Shown here: piece by piece, positions 7,615 to 15,448 of the stretch
How the letters are laid out: each line of letters opens with the position of its first letter
How positions within the stretch are numbered: the stretch's first letter is position 1
Assembly: GCF_001832885.1 (NCBI RefSeq)
Contig: NZ_MKIQ01000028.1
Coordinates: 186,001-250,000 of the forward strand
Source: Floricoccus penangensis
GTDB lineage: Bacteria > Bacillota > Bacilli > Lactobacillales > Streptococcaceae
DNA: 64,000 nt
Reading direction: 5' to 3'
Made by a program: the position numbers and the translations under genes
Notes under the pieces: model-generated
Database searches by the model: none
What the model was told of the DNA's origin: nothing
Seen by the model: the letters and a program-made list of their open reading frames with translations, nothing else

Positions 7615-8326
7615 TATTATTATTTGTGAAGATAATCCTGTTCAAAGAAAATTCATTCAGAACAGCATTGAAAATTATTTGATTGATCAAGATGTCAATG
7701 CTTACATAAAAGTTTCTACTGATGATCCAGATGAAGTCTTCCAATTTGTTAAAAATAATAATAATTACCCTAAAATATACTTTTTAGATATTAATCTAAA
7801 TCAAGATATCAATGGAATTGAATTAGCTACCAAAATTAGGGATCTTGATACTACTGGTAAAATCATCTTCATCACTACTGAAGGACAAATGCTCCCATTA
7901 ACGTTTGAATATATGCTAGAAGCGACTGACTTCATTGAAAAGTCTACTCCGGAAAATATACGTAATCGGATTCAAAAGGTTTTATCTTGTATTTTCAAAA
8001 GGTTAAATTCAGTTGAAGACAAAATGATTGATATAAAAATTGGTGCTGAGATTAAATTTATTCCACTTAAACAAATTATGTTCTTTGAAACTTCACCCAT
8101 ATCTCACAAGCTAATTTTAAATTTAACTAATGATAAAATTGAGTTTTACGGGAAGCTCAAAAATATAATCAACTTGTCGGATGATTTCATAAAAGTTCAC
8201 TCTTCTTTTGTAGTTAATAAAAATAGTATTTCAAGTATTGATTATAAAAATTTTGAAATCAACTTCATTAATGGCCAAAAATGTTTCGCCTCAAGAAGAT
8301 TTATTAAAAATTTAAAGCAAATATAG
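7607..8326 (+). CDS. LytTR-family response regulator
   Basis: The 239-residue protein has an N-terminal receiver domain (acidic pocket ICEDN, phosphorylated Asp61 in YFLDINLN, Thr in FITTEG). The C-terminal LytTR DNA-binding domain starts at about residue 140 (FIPLKQIMFFETSP, then FIKVHSSFVVNKNSI). AgrA/ComE-type regulators bind paired direct repeats upstream of target promoters. A strong AAAGGAGG ribosome site lies within the end of the kinase gene. The S41 protease gene starts 168 bases downstream behind a hairpin, and is the most likely local target. Confidence 0.93.
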   Translation: MIDIIICEDNPVQRKFIQNSIENYLIDQDVNAYIKVSTDDPDEVFQFVKNNNNYPKIYFLDINLNQDINGIELATKIRDLDTTGKIIFITTEGQMLPLTFEYMLEATDFIEKSTPENIRNRIQKVLSCIFKRLNSVEDKMIDIKIGAEIKFIPLKQIMFFETSPISHKLILNLTNDKIEFYGKLKNIINLSDDFIKVHSSFVVNKNSISSIDYKNFEINFINGQKCFASRRFIKNLKQI

Positions 8327-8330
8327 ATTT

Positions 8331-8363
8331 AAAACATTGTAGTAATTTATGCTGCAGTGTTTT
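8331..8363 (+). terminator. Hairpin after the response regulator
   Basis: AAAACATTGTAG pairs with CTGCAGTGTTTT (two G-T wobbles) just after the stop codon. The T run is short, so termination may be partial. Confidence 0.6.
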
Positions 8364-8431
8364 ATTAATTTGTAAATATATTAAATACATATAGAGTTTT
8401 TCTCAAAATTAATTTTTCATAAAATATCTTT

Positions 8432-8474
8432 CTTACAAAACTGTAAGTTAGTTTCTTCCTATTTAATTTATAAT
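8432..8474 (+). promoter_or_regulatory. Candidate activator-dependent promoter of the S41 protease
   Basis: A good -10 TATAAT lies at 8469-8474. The expected -35 position holds AGTTAG, which is not a -35 box. It abuts the palindrome CTTACA-AAAC-TGTAAG (8432-8447), which could be the activator site. Confidence 0.5.
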
Positions 8475-8494
8475 TATTTTAAGAGAGGGAACAT

Positions 8495-9436
8495 ATGAAA
8501 AAACTAAAAAAACTTTTAATTACATTGACGGTTTCTATGACTGCATTATTCGGCATATTATATCTATTCGGTCCTAAATTCAATCTATACTTATCACCTC
8601 CTTCTCCGGAAAAATACGGAAAAATTGCTCTTAACAATATGGACGACGGTCTATTTGCGGAAGGCAATAGATGGAAAGAAGCAAAAGAAATTGCAAAGAA
8701 AGAATTAAAAGGAGTAAAATCATATGATGACACTCAACCAATTTTAGAAAAAGCAATTAAGGTAGCAGGTGGTAAACATTCATTTTTCGATACTACTACT
8801 GGACTCGAGAGTTCAAAAGTAACACTTCCTACAAGCAAAACAGAAAATAACACTTTAATTATTACTATTCCAGAGTTCATATCACCTGACAAAAAAGAAC
8901 AGGCGAAATATTCGAATATTATTAGAGAAGCAATTGAAAATAATGAATATAACTCAGTAATTTTGGATTTTCGAAATAATACCGGTGGAAATATGTGGCC
9001 GATGATTGATGGACTAAGCCCTTTACTACCAAACAAAAAATTACTTTCATTTATATCACGTAAAGGGGCTGAGGAAAATCTTACATTATCTAAAAACTCT
9101 ATAATTAATGGCAAAGAAGTCCAAAAGATATCAGAAAGTAAAAAAATAGTTGATAAACCAATTGCAATACTGATTAATGACCATACTGCTAGCTCTGGCG
9201 AGATTGTGAGCCTGTGTTTTAAGTCATTAAAAAATGTTAAATACTACGGGGGAGATTCCGCAGCATATACTACCTCTAATATGCAATATTGTTTGTATGG
9301 CGGTAGATTTATGTTCTTAACCACTCAAAAAATTAAAGATGACACTGGTCATATTTATGAAAATACTCCAATAGAACCTGATGTAAGAACTAATGATGCT
9401 TTAAATGAAGCCTTGAAAGAGTTAAATAAAATATAG
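8495..9436 (+). CDS. Membrane-anchored S41-family protease
   Basis: The 313-residue protein starts with a basic, hydrophobic signal anchor (about residues 4-27). A linker leads to the S41 (tail-specific protease) core: VILDFRNNTGGNMWPM, then INDHTASSGEIVSLCFK carrying the catalytic Ser in the TASSGE motif, then TNDALNEAL. No PDZ domain is visible, so it is shorter than CtpA-type proteases. It should act on the outer face of the membrane. A GAGAGGG ribosome site precedes the ATG. Its position after an AgrC/AgrA-type system, with an activator-type promoter, suggests signal-controlled expression. The substrate is unknown. Confidence 0.85.
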   Translation: MKKLKKLLITLTVSMTALFGILYLFGPKFNLYLSPPSPEKYGKIALNNMDDGLFAEGNRWKEAKEIAKKELKGVKSYDDTQPILEKAIKVAGGKHSFFDTTTGLESSKVTLPTSKTENNTLIITIPEFISPDKKEQAKYSNIIREAIENNEYNSVILDFRNNTGGNMWPMIDGLSPLLPNKKLLSFISRKGAEENLTLSKNSIINGKEVQKISESKKIVDKPIAILINDHTASSGEIVSLCFKSLKNVKYYGGDSAAYTTSNMQYCLYGGRFMFLTTQKIKDDTGHIYENTPIEPDVRTNDALNEALKELNKI

Positions 9437-9458
9437 ATAAGTAACTTTTAAAAAAAAT

Positions 9459-9500
9459 AAATTCGAACTCTTAATTATTTTAGAAGTTCGAATTTTTTTT
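9459..9500. terminator. Shared bidirectional terminator
   Basis: AAATTCGAACT (9459-9469) pairs perfectly with AGTTCGAATTT (9485-9495). T runs on both strands serve the S41 gene and the convergent glpT. Confidence 0.9.
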
Positions 9501-9501
9501 A

Positions 9502-10851
9502 TTATTTTTTAATTACTTCTTGTCCACGTAAGTTCCATGTTAATGAGAACAAAGCTGCTGCGATTATACATGACGCTATGATTGCTGTAAAACCTGCATC
9601 CCATCCCATGTTATCTACTATTACTCCCATTGCTGCGTTGGCAGCTACTGATCCAAATAAGTATCCAAATAGTCCTGTCAATCCTGCTGCTGTTCCGGCA
9701 GCTTTTTTAGGTACTGAGTCTAAAGCTTGTAGTCCGATTAACATTACAGGCCCATAAATTAAGAAACCTGTCATAAATAAACCAATATTTACAAACGTCA
9801 TACTTGGTGCCTTCCAATACATAAATACAAAGACACTAACTAGAAGCATGAGACAGAAACCAGCTGGTCCACGACGACCTTTAAACACCTTATCAGAAAA
9901 CCATCCAGCAAAAATTGTTCCTGGAATTCCTGCAAGTTCATAAAGTGCATATGAATGAGATGTTGCTGTTAGAGGAAGATTTTTAACCTCAAATAAATAT
10001 GTTGGTGACCAGTTACCTATTCCATATCTAACAAAATAAACAAAAATATTTGCAAATGAAATTATCCAAATCCATTTGTTTTTTAATACATATGTAAATA
10101 AAATTTCTTTTACAGTAAATTCTTCTTCGTAAGTCACATGATCACTATTTGCAAAATCATCTTTATACTCTTCGATTGCTGGAAGTCCTTGTGACTCCGG
10201 TGTATCTCGAATTAGTAAATAAGAAATCAAAGCTACTACAAGAGCTGCGAGAGCTGGAAAAATAAAAGCTCCAGTATAGTCTTTCATTCCTGTGAAATGA
10301 ACACCAATAAAGGTAATCCCCGCTGCAGCAAGTGGTGCCATTATTGCTCCACCCACATTATGAGCTGTGTTCCAAACGGATGTCCACATACCACGCTCTG
10401 AAATAGAATACCAATGTGTCAAAACCCTTCCACATGGTGGCCATCCCATTCCACCAAACCATCCAACTAAAAAGAGAAGTACAAACATAGCTGTAACTGA
10501 TTCAGTCGCGGCAGGAACAAATCCAAAAATTAAATTAACAATTGCCGTCAAGACCAGTCCTAAGGGTAAAAAGATTCTTGCATTACTCCTGTCAGACAGA
10601 ATAGCCATGAAAAACTTACTAAAGCCATATGCAATTGATACAGCTGAGAATGCCCAACCAAGCTGGGCTTTTGTAAATCCCTGTTCAATAAGCTTTGGGA
10701 TAGCGATTGAAAAATTATTTCTAACAAGATAATATCCTGCATAACCAATAAATATACCTATAAATACTTGTAAGCGTAATTTTTTATAAGTAGGATCAAC
10801 CTTTTCTGCAGAAACCAATGTCTTTGCCTTTGGTGGTTTTAAAAAACTCAT
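9502..10851 (-). CDS. glpT: Glycerol-3-phosphate antiporter GlpT
   Basis: This 449-residue, 12-helix member of the organophosphate:phosphate antiporter branch of MFS begins FLKPP...VDPTYKKLR. It carries GYAGYYLVRNNFSIA, the family signature FGGMGWPPCGRVLTHW, MRDTP-like IRDTPESQGLPAIEEYKDD, and KKAAGTAAGLTGLFGYL, all very close to E. coli GlpT as I recall it. It imports sn-glycerol-3-phosphate in exchange for phosphate. The ribosome site is AAGGAGGAG. A cre-like site between -35 and -10 predicts CcpA repression by glucose. Confidence 0.94.
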   Translation of the reverse strand: MSFLKPPKAKTLVSAEKVDPTYKKLRLQVFIGIFIGYAGYYLVRNNFSIAIPKLIEQGFTKAQLGWAFSAVSIAYGFSKFFMAILSDRSNARIFLPLGLVLTAIVNLIFGFVPAATESVTAMFVLLFLVGWFGGMGWPPCGRVLTHWYSISERGMWTSVWNTAHNVGGAIMAPLAAAGITFIGVHFTGMKDYTGAFIFPALAALVVALISYLLIRDTPESQGLPAIEEYKDDFANSDHVTYEEEFTVKEILFTYVLKNKWIWIISFANIFVYFVRYGIGNWSPTYLFEVKNLPLTATSHSYALYELAGIPGTIFAGWFSDKVFKGRRGPAGFCLMLLVSVFVFMYWKAPSMTFVNIGLFMTGFLIYGPVMLIGLQALDSVPKKAAGTAAGLTGLFGYLFGSVAANAAMGVIVDNMGWDAGFTAIIASCIIAAALFSLTWNLRGQEVIKK

Positions 10852-10879
10852 AATAAACTCCTCCTTTTTCTATAATCAC

Positions 10880-10902
10880 ATTATACTCCGAAAACGCTTA
10901 CT
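10880..10902 (-). promoter_or_regulatory. glpT promoter with overlapping cre (CcpA) site
   Basis: On the minus strand the -10 box TATAAT is at 10880-10885. The cre-like AGTAAGCGTTTTCG occupies 10889-10902, upstream of it in the spacer. The -35 region (TTTAAA) is weak. Confidence 0.65.
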
Positions 10903-10968
10903 TTTAAATAGGATTTGTGAATTTTATATATTATTTATTGGTATATTCCAATTTTACAAACACTTATA

Positions 10969-10987
10969 TTTGTGAAATTTTCACAAA
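10969..10987. promoter_or_regulatory. 19-bp perfect palindrome upstream of lrgAB
   Basis: TTTGTGAAA-T-TTTCACAAA lies just before a candidate -35 (TTGCAT, 10991-10996) of lrgA. A further half site, TTTGTGAATTTTA, occurs near 10914. The half sites resemble those of Crp/Fnr-type or Rex regulators, but the spacing is one base shorter than either consensus. Confidence 0.6.
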
Positions 10988-11108
10988 ACCTTGCATGTTT
11001 TATTTACATATTTTTAATTAGAATAATTAAAAAACCTATATATGATTGAAAATATATTTACAAAGGTCTATGATAAAAATAGTTTATTTTTTAAACAAGG
11101 GAGATTTT

Positions 11109-11501
11109 ATGAAAATATACTTTCAAATACTTATAATTTTTGCTTTTTCATTTATTGGCGATAGCATTTCAAATGTTTTTAACTTACCAATTCCTGGTAG
11201 CATTATTGGTATGATTTTTCTTTTTCTAGCTCTTCAATTTAAGATTATCAAGACTGAGCACATTGATGTAGTCGGAGACTTTTTAATCAATAATATGACC
11301 ATTTTATTTTTACCAGCTGGTGTTGGAATTATGGCTAAATGGGGTTTAATTTCAAAATACTGGATTCAAATATCCTTCATAGTTATCTTAGCTTTGATAA
11401 TTAATATTTTTCTCCTCGGACGTATTGTACAGTTTATAAAGAACAAATATGAAGGAGATTATGTGCCTAAGAATGATCAGGGAGGTGAAATCAATGATTG
11501 A
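11109..11501 (+). CDS. lrgA: LrgA/CidA holin-like protein
   Basis: The 130-residue product from the ATG at 11109 is chosen because AAGGGAG lies at the right distance; the longer upstream frame lacks one. It has four hydrophobic segments and the LrgA signature (LPIPGSIIGMIFLFLAL, then DFLINNMTILFLPAGVGIM). LrgA/CidA proteins are holin-like membrane proteins linked to murein hydrolase export and, more recently, pyruvate transport together with LrgB. The gene overlaps lrgB by 8 bases. A palindrome upstream (10969-10987) is a likely regulator site. Confidence 0.93.
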   Translation: MKIYFQILIIFAFSFIGDSISNVFNLPIPGSIIGMIFLFLALQFKIIKTEHIDVVGDFLINNMTILFLPAGVGIMAKWGLISKYWIQISFIVILALIINIFLLGRIVQFIKNKYEGDYVPKNDQGGEIND

Positions 11502-12195
11502 TACTATTACTTCTACTCCACTTTTTGGAATTTCTCTAACTATTTTTGTCTTTATTGTAGCTGTGAGGATAAATGAGTTTAAGCCTAGGGCTTGGACCAG
11601 TCCTCTTTTGGTCTCAACAATAATTATTATCGCTATTCTTTTAATTTTTAAGATACCTTACAAAAATTACTATAAAGGTGGCTCAATCCTAACTGATCTT
11701 ATTGGTCCATCTACCGTGGCACTTGGAATTCCTTTATATAAAACCTTTCATCTACTAAAACATCATATTAGATCAATTCTTATAAGTATTGGTGTTGCGG
11801 CTATTGTAAATACCAGTCTAACTGCCATTCTTCTTAAATTGTTTGGACTACCCAAGCTTGCCAGTTTATCTCTTTTCCCAAAATCTGTAACTACTGCTAT
11901 GGCCATGGGAATTACTGAAAAGATTCATGGTATTACTACAATTACGATTGTGGTGGTTGTAGCAACTGGTATATTGACCAGCGCCATTGGTCTGCCTCTT
12001 CTCAAACTTTTTAAGATTACAGACCCAGTTGCTCAAGGAATAGCTCTTGGTGGAACTGGTCACGCTGTCGGAACAGGAACTGCAATCGAACTCGGTAAAG
12101 TTCAAGGTGCTATGGGAGCTTTAGCCATTGGGATAACTGGTATTATGTATGTAATATTCGTCCCCCTAGCTGCACATTTGATATTAGGATATTAA
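11494..12195 (+). CDS. lrgB: LrgB/CidB family membrane protein
   Basis: The 233-residue, multi-span membrane protein starts at the ATG at 11494 (GGGAGGTG ribosome site inside the end of lrgA). It has the family motifs FKIPYKNYYKGG, FLIGPSTVALGIPLYK-like LIGPSTVALGIPLYK, SLFPKSVTTAMAMGI and GGTGHAVGTGTAIELG. LrgB partners LrgA. It is followed by a compact terminator at 12196-12218, so lrgAB is a two-gene operon. No lytSR genes are adjacent. Confidence 0.94.
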   Translation: MIDTITSTPLFGISLTIFVFIVAVRINEFKPRAWTSPLLVSTIIIIAILLIFKIPYKNYYKGGSILTDLIGPSTVALGIPLYKTFHLLKHHIRSILISIGVAAIVNTSLTAILLKLFGLPKLASLSLFPKSVTTAMAMGITEKIHGITTITIVVVVATGILTSAIGLPLLKLFKITDPVAQGIALGGTGHAVGTGTAIELGKVQGAMGALAIGITGIMYVIFVPLAAHLILGY

Positions 12196-12218
12196 TCTAG
12201 GAAAACCTAGGTTTTTTT
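12196..12218 (+). terminator. lrgAB terminator
   Basis: CTAGG-AAAA-CCTAG (12197-12210) is followed by a T run. Confidence 0.8.
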
Positions 12219-12274
12219 ATTTTATAATCTTACTTTTGTGTTATAATTATTAAAATTTATAAGGAGGTTAAAAG

Positions 12275-13354
12275 ATGATTAAAGCAAAAAGATTAAAACA
12301 AGGCGATAAGGTTGCTATTGTTAGCCTATCTAGTGGACTACTGGGAGAGGACTTCGTCAAGCACAATTTGGAGCTTGGGACAAAGCGACTCAAAGATTTC
12401 GGTCTAGAACCTGTTTTTATGCCCAATAGCCTGAAAGGAATCAAGTATCTGAAAGAACATCCTGAAGCGCGTGCACAAGACTTGAAAGATGCTTTCGCTG
12501 ATAATTCAATCAAAGGTATAATCTGCGCTATCGGCGGTGATGATACCTATCGTCTTCTACCTTACTTATTAGAGGACAAAACTTTCATTGAAAATGTCAA
12601 AAATCACCCCAAACTTTTCACTGGATACTCTGATACGACAGTCAACCACCTCATGTTCCACAACCTAGGATTAACAACCTATTATGGTCCATCATTCATA
12701 ACTGACCTAGGCGAAATGGCATCGGACATGCTTCCCTACAATAAAGAGTATTTTCTCAAATATATTGAGGGAAATGGCACTTTAGATACAATAAAATCAA
12801 GTCCAATTTGGTATGAAGAAAGAACAGATTTTTCTGAAAGTGCATTGGGAACTGATAGAGCTAGCCATCCAGATACAAAAGGATTTGAACTTTTACAAGG
12901 AGATGCTGTCTTTTCAGGAAAACTTCTTGGTGGATGTCTTGAAAGTTTAGGGGACGTTTTAGGTGGACAAAGATATTCTGATGAAGTTAAAGTCTGTGCT
13001 AAATACAATCTTTTTCCACAAAAGGACTCATGGGAGGGCAAAATACTTTTCATTGAAACCTGCGAAGAGAGAATTTCTCCAAAGGAGTTCGCTCAAAACC
13101 TAAACTATTTGAAAGAAAAGGGAGTTTTTGAGGAAATTAATGGAATTATTGTTGGTAAACCACAAGATGAAGTTTATTATCAAGAATATAGAGATGAACT
13201 TATCAAAGTCATTGATAATCCAGATATTCCAATTGTCTACAATGTTAATTTTGGTCATGCAAATCCACGTTGCGTATTACCTTACGGGATAGAATGTCAA
13301 GTTGACACCGAAAATAATGAAATAAGATTTACTGAAAATGCTTTTGGTGAATAA
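12275..13354 (+). CDS. S66-family peptidase (LD-carboxypeptidase / MccF-like)
   Basis: The 359-residue protein has the S66 fold. The N-terminal domain contains GIICAIGGDDTYRLLPYL and the nucleophile motif FTGYSDTTVNHL (Ser119). The C-terminal half has LFIETCEE (catalytic Glu) and NFGHANPRCVLPYG (catalytic His). The family includes cytoplasmic LD-carboxypeptidases for murein recycling and MccF, which inactivates microcin C-type peptidyl nucleotides. The length and the GYSDTT form fit the MccF-like group, but substrate cannot be decided. Strong AAGGAGG ribosome site. It is followed after 12 bases by the DUF4041-like gene. Confidence 0.9.
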   Translation: MIKAKRLKQGDKVAIVSLSSGLLGEDFVKHNLELGTKRLKDFGLEPVFMPNSLKGIKYLKEHPEARAQDLKDAFADNSIKGIICAIGGDDTYRLLPYLLEDKTFIENVKNHPKLFTGYSDTTVNHLMFHNLGLTTYYGPSFITDLGEMASDMLPYNKEYFLKYIEGNGTLDTIKSSPIWYEERTDFSESALGTDRASHPDTKGFELLQGDAVFSGKLLGGCLESLGDVLGGQRYSDEVKVCAKYNLFPQKDSWEGKILFIETCEERISPKEFAQNLNYLKEKGVFEEINGIIVGKPQDEVYYQEYRDELIKVIDNPDIPIVYNVNFGHANPRCVLPYGIECQVDTENNEIRFTENAFGE

Positions 13355-13366
13355 TAAGGAGCTGGT

Positions 13367-14596
13367 TTGAGTATATTAGATACATTTAGGGGAAGTTTTT
13401 ATAAAACAAAACTTTACGAATTAGAGAAAAAATATAAAGACTTAGAAGCCATTCACCTTACTGTTGAACAAAGTGAAAATATTCAATTAAAAGAAGAGAT
13501 TCGTGAGCTTCAACATAAAATAAGTCTGTTAGAAAATAAGAATATCGAAGTTTCCCAGTTGTTGGAGCAGACAGAGGACAAATTGAATATAGAATTAGCA
13601 GTATTTGATGATTTTTCAGAAGATAAGTCATTGCCCTTTGATTTAGAAAATGAAATCAATAAAGTTAGACAAAAAGAGTACTCGATGATTGAAAAAAAGA
13701 ATGCTGTCATCGGTAAAAAAAGAAAAGAACATGGAACTCTAGCAACTCAACTAATACGCTCTTTCAATCTGGAATGTGAATTTGCATTTTCAAAACTTAT
13801 AAACGGTAATATTTTGAATATAGATAGTCGTATTCAAAGCTCATATCATCATCTTAATGACTTAAATAAAGAAAATTATATCTCTATTAACTCCAAATAT
13901 CTTGATTTAAAACGAAAAGAATTGCATCTTTTGTATGAAAAAATCAAAAGACGAGAGGAAGAGAAAGAAGAACTAAGACTTCAAAAAGAACGTGAACGTG
14001 AGAAAAATGTTTTAATTCAGGATGTAAAAAAACGGAAAAATATATTAAGAAAAGAATTAGATTTATTAGAAAAAAAATATCTGAAAGAATTAGAAAATCT
14101 TCCAAAAGTTGAAGATACAATTGAAATGTATGACTTTTTAGAAGTTTTAGATCAAAAGAAGGAGAATATTGAAGATAAAAAAAGAGAGTTATCAGAGCTA
14201 ACTCACAGGCGAATACATCCAGATGCTGGTTACGTATATATCGTTAAAAATCCGAAATCTTTTGGTCCAGATATCTATAAAATTGGAGCTACTCGAAGAA
14301 TTGATCCTATGGATCGAGTAAAAGAACTTAATACCCCTTCTATTCCTTTTGACTATGAAACTTACTGCTTAATTTTTTCTTATGATGTTTATGATCTAAA
14401 GAATAGAATTCATACAAATTTTGAAAATTATAAAATGAATCAAGAAAATAAGCGTAAAGATTTCTTCAACATTCCTCTTTCTGTTTTAGAAAATGGATTA
14501 AAGAAATATTTAAATGATGCTGAGATTACTAAATCTGAAAAAGAACATACTGATTCCAATGAAAAAATTCTTAATGACGGAGAAGATAAATTATGA
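13367..14596 (+). CDS. Coiled-coil protein with C-terminal GIY-YIG (T5orf172) domain, DUF4041-like
   Basis: This 409-residue protein uses TTG as start (AAGGAG five bases upstream). Residues about 15-75 and 190-290 are strongly charged coiled coils. The middle part resembles the DUF4041 region. Residues about 285-375 form a T5orf172-type GIY-YIG domain: GYVYIVKNP, DIYKIGATRR, DRVKELNTPSIPF, and late NFENYKMNQENKRKDFFNI. This architecture occurs in phage and genomic-island proteins. A nuclease activity is plausible but unproven. It overlaps the next reading frame by ATGA. It differs in character from its metabolic neighbours and may be acquired. Confidence 0.8.
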   Translation: MSILDTFRGSFYKTKLYELEKKYKDLEAIHLTVEQSENIQLKEEIRELQHKISLLENKNIEVSQLLEQTEDKLNIELAVFDDFSEDKSLPFDLENEINKVRQKEYSMIEKKNAVIGKKRKEHGTLATQLIRSFNLECEFAFSKLINGNILNIDSRIQSSYHHLNDLNKENYISINSKYLDLKRKELHLLYEKIKRREEEKEELRLQKEREREKNVLIQDVKKRKNILRKELDLLEKKYLKELENLPKVEDTIEMYDFLEVLDQKKENIEDKKRELSELTHRRIHPDAGYVYIVKNPKSFGPDIYKIGATRRIDPMDRVKELNTPSIPFDYETYCLIFSYDVYDLKNRIHTNFENYKMNQENKRKDFFNIPLSVLENGLKKYLNDAEITKSEKEHTDSNEKILNDGEDKL

Positions 14597-15179
14597 AGGT
14601 TGCTGTAATTCAAGCATCAACTCAAGTTTCTAAAAATCAGATTATCTTTGAGGAGACACAGAAAGTAGCTTTAAATCTAGGACACGAAGTTATTAACTTC
14701 GGTCTTTGTGAAGATAGTCCGAATATGTCTTATATTCAAGTCTCGCTTGCTGTGGCACTTTTATTAAATTCTCAGGCTGTTGACTTTGTCATTACTGGTG
14801 CAGTAGTGGAAACGGTATGGCTATTGCTTGTAACGCTCTACCAAATGTGATATGTGGTTATCTCCCCACTTTTACTGACGCTTTCCTTTTTGGAAGAATA
14901 AATAATGGCAACTGTGCATCACTTCCTCTAGGACTCAACTATGGATGGGCAGGAGAATTAAATATTCGTTTTATTTTGGAAAAACTTTTTGAAGGAGACT
15001 TTAATACTGGATACCCCAGTGAGTCTGCTACAAGAAAAAAAGCAGATGCAAATCTATTTTTAAAAATTAAAGAAATTGCACAAAAAGACATTATTGATAT
15101 CTTTAAAGAAATAGGTGATAGTACTACAAAAGTAATTTTTGAGGATGAGTTTTTGATGAACTATATCCTAGAAAAATGA
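14593..15179 (+). pseudogene. RpiB/LacA/LacB-family sugar-phosphate isomerase, frameshifted
   Basis: Two frames together make one protein of about 195 residues. The first half (MKVAVIQASTQVSKN ... DFVITGA) ends in the wrong frame. The second resumes with GMAIACNALPNVICGY...NNGNCASLPLGLNYGWAGELNIR. Restoring one base near 14799 (GGTGC to GGTTGC) joins them and recreates TGCSSGNG, which carries the active-site cysteine expected in this family. So a single-base deletion hits the catalytic Cys codon. It could be a true null allele or a sequencing error. The ATG overlaps the preceding stop codon, so translation was coupled to the DUF4041-like gene. Confidence 0.85.
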
Positions 15180-15214
15180 AAAATCTTAAAATATAAACGA
15201 CTATATAAAAAGAA

Positions 15215-15250
15215 AAATTTGACCCTTTCTTAAGTCAAATTTTTTATTTT
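15215..15250 (+). terminator. Terminator after the isomerase gene
   Basis: AAATTTGAC (15215-15223) and GTCAAATTT (15234-15242) form a perfect 9-bp stem followed by T-rich sequence. Confidence 0.85.
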
Positions 15251-15286
15251 ATAATTTCATTCATAATATTCAAAGATATAAGTATA

Positions 15287-15448
15287 CAAAAAAGCCAGGC
15301 CTTCGCCTGACTCGATTGTATTTTGTAGGAATTTTTTTATTAAGGAGTTTTGTATTTATGAAAAAAGTTTTTAGATAGGCTTATCACTTATCTATGTGTT
15401 AATAATAAACTTTTTTTAACATCAGCACATCATACTTTAGGACTATTT
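15287..15448. repeat. 162-bp direct repeat, copy 1 (3' end of acyl operon)
   Basis: This is nearly identical to 20289-20450, same orientation and same length. On the minus strand it begins at the stop codon of the FabK-like gene. It contains a long hairpin (AAAAAAAGTTT ... AAACTTTTTT with an inner AGATA/TATCT stem). It ends in a terminator in which AGTCAGGC pairs with GCCTGGCT before six T. On the plus strand it shows AAGGAG then ATG AAA AAA GTT TTT AGA. Confidence 0.9.

Noticed and set aside
10367-10732. Long open frame antisense to glpT
   Set aside because: Low-complexity composition mirrors the membrane protein on the other strand and no ribosome site is present.
10969-10987. A canonical Rex site
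   Set aside because: The half sites match but the centre is three bases instead of four, so only a generic palindrome is reported.
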